Source: Cenococcum geophilum 1.58 (taxonomy: Eukaryota > Ascomycota > Dothideomycetes > Gloniales > Gloniaceae). Taken from it: a stretch of 64,000 nt of DNA. The stretch is from NCBI GenBank assembly GCA_001692895.1, contig KV748272.1, forward strand, positions 307,419 to 371,418, given 5' to 3'. A program made the position numbers and the translations under genes. Position 1 is the stretch's first letter, and the number at the start of each line of letters is the position of its first letter. This document shows positions 35,746 to 44,459 of this stretch, piece after piece. The notes under the pieces are model-generated. The model worked only from the letters and a program-made list of their open reading frames with translations, searched no databases and was not told where the DNA came from.

Positions 35746-36075
35746 CTTTCCTTAAATAGTATTATATAATAAGCTATTATAAGATAAGTTTAAGGAACTT
35801 AATAAGTATAATTAAATTATAAACAAATTAAATAAAAAGGTTACTTAACTAGTAAGCTAAGATAAGTATAATAACTACTACTCTAAAGTACCGTACGAAA
35901 TTAAAGTTTCTCTATTTTAGTGGTGGTCTTAAGAATAATAAATAAAGCGCTAGCCGCGGCTTTTACTCTTTATAAGAGAGGTACTTTTAATTCCAGCCAT
36001 AAATAACAAACTAGAGAGAGTATTTTTAGAAGGGCGTTATATAGTATTATAGGAGAGAATATAATAATAATAAAT
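35746..36075 (+). pseudogene. hAT transposase, C-terminal dimerisation segment (RIP-degraded)
   Basis: Resumes the transposase after Gypsy-3. SKVPYEIKVSLF (about 35884-35920) and then VLLIPAINNKLERVFLEGR (about 35970-36035) match the hAT C-terminal dimerisation domain (Ile-Pro-Ala, Glu-Arg-Val-Phe core). Similarity fades after about 36060, so the original stop could not be fixed. Confidence 0.8.
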
Positions 36076-36362
36076 TCAATTTACCGTCCGACCTGGTCCC
36101 CCTAATAGGTCCACATAGACTAATTCCTATAGGAAAAAACCTCCTTATCTGAGAAAAACCCTATTTTTTAGGTATACAAAAAACCTCTAGGAGAAACGTA
36201 AGAGGTAATACTTCTAGATAGCATCCGTACTATATTAACAAGAAGAAAAACACCGTTAGGTTACTGCTCTAAGACTCCGTAGGAGTGTCTAAAATGCCTA
36301 TCTTACCCTATCTACTACTTAAACCATTTTTACTACGTCTATATATTACCTATATAAAGTTA
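36076..36362. other. hAT 3' untranslated part before the TIR/minisatellite element
   Basis: Moderately AT-rich sequence with no recognised frame. It ends at the TA target site (36361-36362) of the inserted element. Confidence 0.4.
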
Positions 36363-36569
36363 TCATCAGGAAATTTTTTTTGTGGCTGGTTGTTGCGGTT
36401 TGCGGCAAATCGCCGCAAACTGTACGATCGCGGTGGTCGTATATGGTCTATAGCGATTTGCATAAACCGTACGTTTTGCAACAAAATTGCAGCATCCAAT
36501 AGCAAATTGCGGCAAAACGCTTAACTACTAAATAAATGCTAGCATTTTGCTACCTTATAAATAAATAGC

Positions 36570-36650
36570 GCGCAAACTGTATAAACTGTACGAACTGTAC
36601 AAACTGTACAAACTGTATAAATTGTAACAACTGTATAAATCGTAACTATA
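36570..36650. repeat. 9-bp-type tandem repeat (TGTACAAAC/TGTATAAAC)
   Basis: About eight imperfect units. Positional counterpart of the TATAAAACG array at 3352-3405 in copy L. Confidence 0.75.
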
Positions 36651-36825
36651 TCCCCACAGGTTGCTATAATATACTTTTAAATATATTTATATTATAACTA
36701 TATAAAATACAGAGCTATCTACTTAGGAGGGGGAAGCCTTTCGCAAAAGCTCCAAATCGTCAATTGGCGGTGTTCCCGATAATCCGCCAGCCGTGTACTG
36801 ATTTCCTAACTAGGCCTAGTGCCTG

Positions 36826-36990
36826 CCTGCCTGCCTGCCTGCCTACCTGCCTGCCTACCTGTCTGTCTGCCTGCCTACCTGTCTGTCTGCCTGCCTGCCT
36901 ACCTGCCTGCCTGCCTGCCTGTCTGCCTGCTTACTGTCTGTCTGTCTATCTGTCTATCTGTCTGTCTATACCTGCCTATGCTACTGTCTA
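36826..36990. repeat. Tetranucleotide array (CCTG/CTAC, then TGTC/TATC)
   Basis: Mostly four-base units with CTAC interspersions, grading into TGTC. Two overlapping plus-strand frames of about 80-90 codons repeat Cys-Leu-Pro and are artefacts of the array. Confidence 0.9.
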
Positions 36991-37329
36991 TGCCTACTGT
37001 CTGTGCCTACCTGTCTGTAATTTGGGGGAAAGGTCGGCCTGATCGAAGGCTCCGCCGATTCGATTGATCGATTGATCGTATTAATTTGAATCGTTCTCTA
37101 CGGCCGTTCGCTGGCTGTATATTCGAACGGTGGTCGTCTGGCTCTGGCGACGGTCGACGGTCGTCTGGTTCTGGCGACGGTCCTCAGCTGGCTGCCGTTC
37201 TGGTGCCTCCCTAGGTAGGGAGATGTAAGGAAGGAAGGTAAAAATAAGGTGGCTACCTAGTATATAGATAAGGGGTACACTTGGCAGAGGCACGTGTAGA
37301 GGCTATCGGGAATATAGCGGGGACCCGAT

Positions 37330-38040
37330 GCAGAGCTTCGTGTAGAGCCTCCGTATGTCGCGCAAAGCCTCGTGCAGAGCCTCTGTACGTAGAGCTTCGT
37401 GTAGAGCCTTGTGTAGAGCTTCGTGCAGAGCTTCGTGTAGAGCCTCATGCAGAGCCTTGTGCAAAGCTTCGTGTAGAGCTTCGTGTAGAGCCTCGCGCAA
37501 AGCTTCGTGCAGAGCTTTGTGTAGAGCTTCGTGTAGAGCTTCGTGCAGAGCTTCGTGTAGAGCTTCGTGCAGAGCCTCGTGTAGAGCTTCGTGCAGAGCC
37601 TCGTACAGAGCCTCTGTACGCAGAGCTTCGTATAGAGCCTCGTGTAGAGCCTCGTGCAAAGCTTTGTGCAGAGCTTCGTGTAGAGCTTCGTGCAGAGCTT
37701 CGTGTAGAGCTTCGTGCAGAGCTTCGTGTAGAGCTTCGTGTAGAGCTTCGTGCAGAGCTTCGTGTAGAGCTTCGTGTAGAGCTTCGTGCAGAGCCTCGTG
37801 TAGAGCTTCGTGCAGAGCCTCGTACAGAGCCTCTATACGCAGAGCTTCGTATAGAGCTTCGTGCAGAGCTTCGTGCAGAGCTTCGTGTAGAGCTTTGTGC
37901 AGAGCCTCGTGCAGAGCTTCGTGCAGAGCTTCGTGTAGAGCTTTGTGCAGAGCCTCGTGCAGAGCTTCGTGCAGAGCTTCGTGTAGAGCTTTGTGCAGAG
38001 CTTCGTGCAGAGCTTTGTGTAGAGCTTCGTGTAGAGCTTT
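37330..38040. repeat. 12-bp minisatellite AGAGCTTCGTGT/C, about 59 units
   Basis: A long array of 12-bp units varying mainly at AGAGCYTCGTGY, with three inserts containing CTCTGTACGYAGAGC or CTCTATACGCAGAGC. Since 12 is a multiple of three, frames stay open on both strands: 319 and 229 codons forward (Arg-Ala-Glu-Leu and Cys-Arg-Ala-Ser repeats), 118 reverse (His-Glu-Ala-Leu). No initiation context or non-repeat domain supports translation. Absent from copy L. Confidence 0.92.
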
Positions 38041-39029
38041 ATAGTATTTTTGTTGCGTTTTTATTGCAGCCGAAAATTAGGGTCTACTTAAGTTGCAATT
38101 TGCGGCGATTTATATGGGTAGCCTATGTATTTGTAGCAAATCGCCGCAAGTTGCCGCAAATCGCTAAAATCGCGACTTACGCAGGTTTTGCAGACCCCGA
38201 TTTTCGCTTGCGACAACGTGCCCAAAAAAAAATTTCCTGATGATATGCCTATCCCTAGCTCCTTTTCCAAGTCTCCTATAAATATCTCCTAATAATAACG
38301 CTTGCGCTCCGCCCGGGCCTATATACTAAGGTCTCTTATCTATTCCTTTATTAAAAGGTTTCTATAACGGGGTGTATATAACTTAGTATTGCTTTTGCCC
38401 TAAGGCCTAAACCTAGGCCCTTATACCTATTCGTAAGGTATAGGAGGACGCTCTAGATAGGGGGGACTAGTCCCTATAACTAGATACCTAGGTTGCTAGG
38501 TAATGTTAAAATAGGGGGCCTCTGCTACGCTTAGGGCGCGGATTGTTTATATATGTATATAGTTGCTATATAGTATATATAGTATTTATAGAAGGGAGGG
38601 GGTACGCTAGAGGGATAATTGCTTGTTAATTTAAATAACCGAATGTGTACGATAGACGTGGTAGCTATGTTTAAACTTTTTGCTAGGGCTTACCCCCTAG
38701 TGAAAAATTTTCATACCACCACCACCACGTCGCTGCGTAGGCGCTGCGCAGCTGTATATACGTCTCTGCGTTTGCTCTGGTAGTCTATTAACACAATCTA
38801 AATGGAACATTAATAGTAGCTACTAGGTTCCCGGGCTCTACCACGTAAAGGTATAGAGGCCGATTTTATTAAGCCCTAGGAGAGAATATAGCTTAGATTA
38901 TAGAACCTTAAGAAAATGGAGTATATAAAGAGCTAGCACTAAAGTGGAATTTTAAAAGGAATATATTGTATAACACTAAGGGAAGGGGTATAAGATATAT
39001 AAATAAAATAATTTTAGGCAAAGGTAACT

Positions 39030-39175
39030 ACTAAAGGCGCGTAGGTGGCATAAGTAAATATATACTAACTTTAAACTTAATAGATTATAAGTTTAAATCC
39101 CACTAACGTTGTCCTTTATTAAGAATTGGGAAATATAATTGTCTGGTATACTTCCCATCCTACTATATAAGAAAT
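39030..39175 (+). mobile_element. Possible tRNA-derived SINE remnant
   Basis: A box-A-like TGGCATAAGT (39046-39055) is followed about 35-45 bp later by a box-B-like AGTTTAAATCC (39090-39100), which would be a RIP-altered form of the pol III consensus GGTTCGAATCC. The spacing fits a tRNA-derived promoter. I could not fold a full cloverleaf or define the tail or target duplication, so a chance match or decayed tRNA fragment remains possible. Confidence 0.35.
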
Positions 39176-39303
39176 TCTTCGGTAATATTGCTATACTATA
39201 AGTAAACTCTCCTCTCTGTATAATATACCTATATAACTAACTACTTTTAGGATAAGTAGGAGAGGGTAAAAGCTTTACTGGCAATTAATATAGAGGCTTA
39301 AGT

Positions 39304-39319
39304 GGGGGGGGGGGGGGGG
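39304..39319. repeat. G16 homopolymer
   Basis: Sixteen consecutive G in otherwise AT-rich sequence. Its length is likely unreliable in sequencing. It could form quadruplex structures, or result from slippage of a polypurine tract of an unrecognised retroelement. Confidence 0.9.
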
Positions 39320-39940
39320 TATTAGAGAAGTAGGTGCGGATAGGGAGGCCTTTATATATAAATGCAATTCTAATTTAGAGTCGTGGATCTCTAAATATAA
39401 TTATAAGTAACCTATATTACTTGTATAAGGTAGAGAGCTAATTAAAGCTAGCCCTACAAGGCCTGTACGGCAACTCCGCGTCGTCTAGTAGGCCTTTACC
39501 CCTTTACTAAGTGTCGGAGTCTTCTAGGGTTCTATAGTAGGTGCTATGGAAATTATAAGTAGCGGGATTATAGAGCTCGATATTCGTCGTACGATAAAAA
39601 TTCTTAGCCTATAGTGGCGGCAGCGGGAGTACTAGAGGGTGAGGATTGGATTATAGAACTAAAGGATAATAAAGAATAAATAAAAGTTACTAATTTCAAT
39701 CTCCTCTTTTTTTTGCTATTTTTATTTTATTTTATAGTATCTTGTATAAAGAAAAGTATAAATAGAGGGTAAAAAGGAGATACCTAATTAGTAGGGAAGC
39801 TAAGGACGTTGGTAGATTACTTGCTTATTTAGTAGCGGATTAAAAAAATTAATCGATATGATATGATATGGTATTCGAGGCCCGGCTAATCGTCGATCAG
39901 CGAAAAAGTCATATGTTTAGCCAGCTACCTATAGGATATT

Positions 39941-39986
39941 CGCGTATGTCTATAGCGCTACTAGCGCTAAGCTATAGACATACGCG
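39941..39986. repeat. Perfect 16-bp-arm inverted repeat upstream of the Crypton gene
   Basis: Arms CGCGTATGTCTATAGC (39941-39956) and GCTATAGACATACGCG (39971-39986) enclose a 14-nt loop holding overlapping TAGCGCTA palindromes. It lies about 150 bp before the Crypton start codon. AGCGCT recurs 3' of the gene at 42622-42627 and 42645-42650. A role as a recombinase or regulator site is inferred from position only. Confidence 0.8.
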
Positions 39987-40134
39987 TATTAAGGGCCGCC
40001 CGCTAATCGAGCCGCTGATCGACGCCGACTATGGGGTAATTAGGGCCATTAGGGGCCCAAGTGTATATAGAAAAGTCCTCCCTGCATGATCCTCAATCGC
40101 GGCAGCACGTCTGCTATTATACCTACTATATAAG

Positions 40135-42443
40135 ATGGCGCTGACCAGCCGTATAGAGATCAATATCGCTAATAATGCCGAATTACGCGCCAACGCGTAG
40201 TATGTCCTTACCCTTACGTATAACGCTAGGCCTAAGAATATATCTTTAGCGTATAACCCAAAGCAGAAAGAGTTTAAGGTAAGAAGGGTATAGTTCCCCC
40301 CTCCTACTAAAAGTATCGCGTCTTACGGCTAACGCGTTATCCGGCTCTAGGCCTTCTGTAAATGGAAGTAGTACTATAATAGCGATACCGTTACGGAGGA
40401 TAAGCTACTTCTCTTCCTTATTAAGGAGGTTGCGGGCCAGCCCTTAAAAGGGAAGAGCCGTAAAGCCGATATTAACATACCCTAAGAGGAGACGCGGCTC
40501 TTATAGCAGTTAGTTTATGGCTATATTACCGCTCTAACGGACCTTTATTAGATGCAGAAAGCTATAGGAATAAATATCCACCCATCTCCGCGGGAGGATA
40601 GCGTTAGGGAGTACCTAAAGACGCTACAGCGGAGGGACGCGTAGCGTAAGAAAGAGTAGTTTGCTAATAAGGGTAGAGACACCCTCCTTAACAGCTATAC
40701 CGAGGACGAGTTTTAAAACGTCTACTGTAAGCTTTAGGCTAGGGGCACCGCCTTATCCCCAGAGTGCTACTTCCGCACGCTTATTAATATCCTGCTAGGC
40801 CACTATATGCTTACCCGCGGCAGTGATAGACGCTCCGCCGAGATCTTAGATCTATTTACCTTCAAGTTTAAGGGCGAAGGCCCTACGCGCTATATGCCCT
40901 TAATATTTACTACGCGCGTAGGCAAGCAGAACTAGCACGGCCGCCTTAAGACTATTAGGGCCCTATAGAACAAAAAGCCACTCGTTTATATGCTCAGCGG
41001 GCTAGCTTTCTATCTCCTATACTACTGGGATCTTAGTATAGAGCCGTTTCCGGACTTTAGTAGGCGCTTAGCATGGTACAATATACGCCTAATTAAGAGC
41101 AGTACAAGGAACCGCGAGGCGGCCCTCTTGTACAACTTACAGCGAGATTAGGTCGTAAGGGCCTTTTAGTATATCGGCGTCTTTTTAAAGAAGAAGACGT
41201 ATATTAGGCGGAGCGCTAGCGCTAAGACGGCGGAGCTAAAGGGGGTTAGCGAGGACTAGATTTAGCGCGCTAGGAGGTAAAATTAAGAGCAGATAATAGG
41301 CTGTTACTTAAACTCTCTCCCGTAAGAGTTTATAAGGTTAATAGCAAAATACCCCTCGCAGATAGGCTGCTTTAAAATCCGCCGTGCGGGTATTACGCCG
41401 CCTAACGTACTGCTATTAATAATATAGCCTAAACTAGATAAATAAAAGGGCCGTTTTGGCCCATAGCTATACTAGATTAATAACCTCGCCGCTATAGGGG
41501 TTACGAACCTTCTCTTTTACCTTTATAAGGTTATTCTATAGGACTTAGTAACCCTCCGCAAGATATTCCTAAGCTATCTAGTATAGAGCTACCCTGTTTT
41601 TTAGTATAAGGCGTATAAAGCCTTTACGCGGGAGCTAGAGCCCTACCTATAGGAAGAAGAGGGGAGCCTAAACTAGCTGTTAATTCTCTACTAGGCTATG
41701 CCACTTCTTACCAACTAACTAAAGGCTCTACGCGCCGAAAATAAGCAGATAGCTAGTGAGGTTAAGGGCTTATTAGACCATCTAGATAAGTCCTAGCAGG
41801 CCCAGTCCTTATAGCTTTAATTGCTAACGTCTAGCGGCCTTACATTTCGACTAGAAGCCCCTTTAGCTGCAGCAGCGGCAGTAGCAGCGGCAGCAGCTAT
41901 ATGGCCTTAGGGCCGGTCTACTAACCCCCCACGTCCACCTATAGAAGCGGCCCCTTTAGCTTTATCTATTATAGGATCTAGCAGATATACGTCCGCCCGG
42001 GTAAGCGCTATAGGCTCCCCTTCCCGTATAGCTTCGCCGCTACCGCCGCTATAGCTAGAGCCGCAGTCCTAGCTAGAGCTAAGGTCCGAGTCTCTACCTA
42101 TATACTATATAAGCCGCGCGGTAAACTCTATATAAGCCCTTTAGCGTAAGTAGACCGAAGGGCTAGGAGGTAACCCCTTCGTAGCAGCGCTAGATTCTAA
42201 ATAGCGCAGTAAATAGCGGGCCGGTCGGCAGAAGAAGGTCTAATAGTACTCCCTACGGCTTAAGGTTATTAAGGAGATTAAGCGGGTTACGCAGGCCTAG
42301 AAGGTCAGCGAGGAAGCGGCTATATAGTAGGTTAATCTACGGCAGAAGCAGATAGGGTGCTCGCTAGATTAGCTTTATAAACAACTTTAAGCGGGTAGAA
42401 AAGCTTTAAAATAGTTATATATATTATCTATATCTAACTTCTA
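40135..42443 (+). pseudogene. Crypton-type tyrosine recombinase, RIP-damaged
   Basis: From ATG 40135 (MALTSRIEINIANNAELRANA) the plus frame runs about 770 codons with stops of the TAG/TAA type only. The middle matches the Ndc10-like recombinase domain of fungal Cryptons, for example HYMLTRGSDRRSAEILDLF, YLLYYWDLSIEPFPDFSRR, then SASAKTAELKGVSED and EQIIGCYLNSLP (about 40800-41340), the region with the catalytic Arg/His/Tyr set. An Ala-rich linker (about 41870-41905) leads to a GCR1_C-like tail (about 42240-42390). Cryptons integrate as DNA circles by site-specific recombination and leave no long terminal repeats. Less decayed than the gypsy relics. Element ends are not defined. Confidence 0.82.
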
Positions 42444-42845
42444 ATAAGATACTAAGAGGTGCTATTATAGCCTTCGTCTATAGCCCCCTAGGGGCTTATT
42501 TTAGTGCGATATAAGTTTAATAGGGTCCTTTAGGGTGCTCGTACAATGGCGGCGCGTAACTTAAAACGCGAATATCTCCATCAACCCACGGCCGATTCTT
42601 ACCGTTCTAGTGCGAGTAGAAAGCGCTCAGCAGGCTCTACGCATAGCGCTCGACGGGTGTTAAGAGCGCGGTGTCGCTGGCGATTAAAAATCGACTGTAG
42701 ATATAGGGTAATATCCACAGTAGCTAAACGCACGGGCCTCCTCGCCTGCGTAATCGTGACTCAGCCGCTGAATTAGCCATACAAACGTAACTGTAGATAT
42801 ACTATTGATATGATCTCGTATATCGTATCGATCTTATCGATACGG
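42444..42845. other. Unmutated GC-richer tail between the Crypton gene and the hAT end
   Basis: CA and TG are common here, unlike the Crypton frame just upstream. A 76-codon plus frame (42546-42776) has no recognisable domain and is probably chance. From about 42780, ATCGATAC/GATATGATC motifs mark the hAT subterminal region. Confidence 0.45.
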
Positions 42846-42861
42846 GATTTCGCCTACCCTA
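42846..42861 (-). repeat. hAT right TIR
   Basis: Complement of TAGGGTAGGCGAAATC, followed by the target duplication GCTCAGAA (42862-42869). Terminal C has become T relative to the left TIR. Confidence 0.83.
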
Positions 42862-42869
42862 GCTCAGAA

Positions 42870-43725
42870 CAGCTTGTCTAAACAGTATATATATAACACA
42901 CTCGTAATATACCAAGCACTTAAGGAAGGATGTCTCTTATAGCTCACATGTATCTATTATAAGGCGGTGTATATCTTTTGACATAGGTTCGGATATAGAC
43001 GTGTAGGGTTGACAAAGGAAGAGAGAATGTGAGCTACGACAGCAGGAGTCTGCATTGTGCGAGAATGATTCTACGACAAGTGAGTTAAGTTCGCTAGAAC
43101 TTGTTAATCGGGAGGTCTATCATTAGTATTGTTATTAGTATTTCGCCACCTACCTTATATATATATAGTCTCTTTTCTTTACCTATATAGAGCTTTAAAG
43201 CTCTACTAATACGCACCACTAATATACTAGGAAGGTTCTATAAACGCTTATATAAACGCCCGTATAAACGCCTATATAATTAATCGATTAATTGCCTATA
43301 TAATTGTCTCTATAAACGTCTCTGCAATTAATCGCCCGTATAAACGTCTGCACGTCTATATAGCTATACGTCTATATACCTATACGTGGCTCTATATAAA
43401 GGTCTGTATAAAGGTCTGTATAAAGGTCTATATAAAGGTCTATATAAAGGTCTGCATAAAGGTCTGTATAAAGGTCTGCGTAAAGGTCTGCATAAGACTC
43501 TGCCTAAAGCTTACCCCTTAGTAGTAGTAGAGGCACTCTAGGCTAAAGGAGGATATTTTTAAGGAAGGACCTAACTATAACACTTACTAGATATTATAAT
43601 AGCTCTAAGTAATAGATATCTATATATTTTATTAATATTAGTAGACTATTTAATAAGATATAATATGTACTTACGCTTTTAATAATATGTTTTTTAATTT
43701 TAACGAAATTAATATTAAGACTAAG
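42870..43725. other. Flank right of the hAT with two 12-bp minisatellites
   Basis: From 42870 to about 43150 CA and TG are common. Before the hAT inserted, this followed directly on the NLR 3' flank. Between 43230 and 43330 are irregular TATAAACGCCCG-type units and from about 43388 to 43495 about nine TATAAAGGTCTG units. AT-rich mutated sequence follows up to the Copia-2 target site. No gene was recognised. Confidence 0.5.
43388..43495. repeat. 12-bp minisatellite TATAAAGGTCTG
   Basis: About nine contiguous units with C/T and G/A variation (GTATAAAGGTCT, GCATAAAGGTCT). No relation to the AGAGCTTCGTGY array was seen apart from the shared 12-bp period. Confidence 0.9.
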
Positions 43726-43992
43726 TGTATAATTATAGCACCTGTACTAATCGCGTGCTCACGCGTTTAGTACACCAGGTACGCGTTTACGCGTTCAATG
43801 CACTAACTACTCGCTTACGCGTCTGGTGCACTTATGAAGCACTAACTAATTAGGGGGAGGCGTATTAGTATATAGACCACGTAGTCTACTTTATATAATC
43901 AATAGTCACCATCATCCAAAAGAGCATACGATACTACACGTATTTCGTGCCCCTGGATCTGACTTACTTATGCTATTAAGTTAGTACGAACA
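43726..43992 (+). repeat. Copia-2 5' LTR (267 bp)
   Basis: TGTATAATTATAGCACC to ACGAACA. Contains several ACGCGT-type motifs (43760-43825), preserved probably because they lack CA and TG. Confidence 0.9.
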
Positions 43993-44459
43993 CTAATTAG
44001 TGAGCGCGCATAGATTAGCAATCACTCGATACCTCCCCCAAGCGATACTCGACAGTGACTACCTGTTTAGACTCCTAGTACGACCTACTAGAAGGTCGGA
44101 AGTCGGGGATTACGGACTACCACTAACTCTGTATACTTATTCAAGTCTTAGTACGGTTTACTAGAAGTTATAGACGCGAATACAGACCTTTATAGAACCC
44201 CCTATCCTCAACCCCCTTAACCCCTAAACCTCTTCGGACCTTACGGAAACCCTTTACCCTTCTACAAACCGTTATGGACCCGTTAATCGCCTTTACGGAC
44301 CACTATAAGACCCCTTAAACTGTTACGGACCCGCTAATTGATTTTACAGACTATTATAAGACCTCCTCCACCCGCTATAAGCTACTATAACCCGCCATAG
44401 CTTATATAGACATATAACGCTACACAATATAGTAGATACAAGCAAGCAAATTAGCGAAG

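Larger units (their letters stand above)
36363..38243 (+). mobile_element. TA-flanked non-autonomous TIR element, minisatellite-filled (copy R)
   Basis: 1881 bp bounded by inverted ends: TCATCAGGAAATTTTTTTT at 36363 and the reverse complement at 38243, with similarity for about 35 bp, and flanked by TA on both sides (36361-36362, 38244-38245). GCGGCAAATCGCCGC-type palindromic motifs lie inside both ends. The core (36750-37335) is the inverted counterpart of 2325-3190 in copy L, block for block. The terminal sequences resemble but do not equal those of copy L (shared TCAGGAAA). No transposase. Not visibly RIP-mutated although inserted in RIP-mutated hAT sequence. Confidence 0.78.
38246..39840. 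other. Mixed repeat debris in the hAT 3' region
   Basis: Patchwork of RIP-mutated AT-rich stretches and short unmutated patches (for example around 38700-38780, with CCACCACCACCACG). Besides the possible SINE and the G16 run listed separately, no gene or complete element was recognised. Confidence 0.4.
8276..42861 (+). mobile_element. hAT DNA transposon, expanded to 34.6 kb by nested insertions
   Basis: The outer ends are imperfect TIRs, CAGTGTGGGCGAAATC at 8276-8291 and the complement of TAGGGTAGGCGAAATC at 42846-42861 (13 of 16 match). They are flanked by an identical 8-bp duplication GCTCAGAA (8268-8275, 42862-42869). Eight-bp duplications and CAG-type ends are hallmarks of hAT elements, and a hAT-type transposase relic lies inside in three collinear pieces. 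Motifs around ATCGATAC/GATAAGATC cluster just inside both ends, as expected for subterminal transposase sites. Nested inside are a copia element, three gypsy elements, a TIR/minisatellite element, a Crypton gene and smaller repeats. The hAT must predate them, and its body is heavily RIP-mutated. Confidence 0.88.

Noticed and set aside
36764..37067. Cys-Leu-Pro-rich frames as small secreted Cys-rich proteins
   Set aside because: They translate a CCTG/CTAC tetranucleotide array and have no signal peptide or non-repeat part.
37281..38240. Long open frames of 319, 229 and 118 codons as candidate genes
   Set aside because: They are produced by a 12-bp minisatellite whose period is a multiple of three; all consist of one four-residue motif and both strands are open.
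1900..38243. The two inverted minisatellite elements as ends of one large composite transposon carrying the NLR
   Set aside because: Each has its own complete pair of TIRs and its own TA duplication, and copy R lies inside the hAT stack, which has independent borders.
42546..42776. 76-codon basic frame as a small gene
   Set aside because: No domain or splice signals, lies in a transposon tail; kept only as part of an unmutated patch.
39850..42861. Crypton region bounded by its own inverted repeats (GATATGATAT near 39857 and 42805)
   Set aside because: The similarity is short, AT-rich and low complexity, and the right motif is better explained as hAT subterminal sequence.
8268..42869. A Starship-type giant transposon
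   Set aside because: No DUF3435 captain gene or cargo genes were seen; the size is explained by nested LTR elements and the ends by hAT TIRs with an 8-bp duplication.
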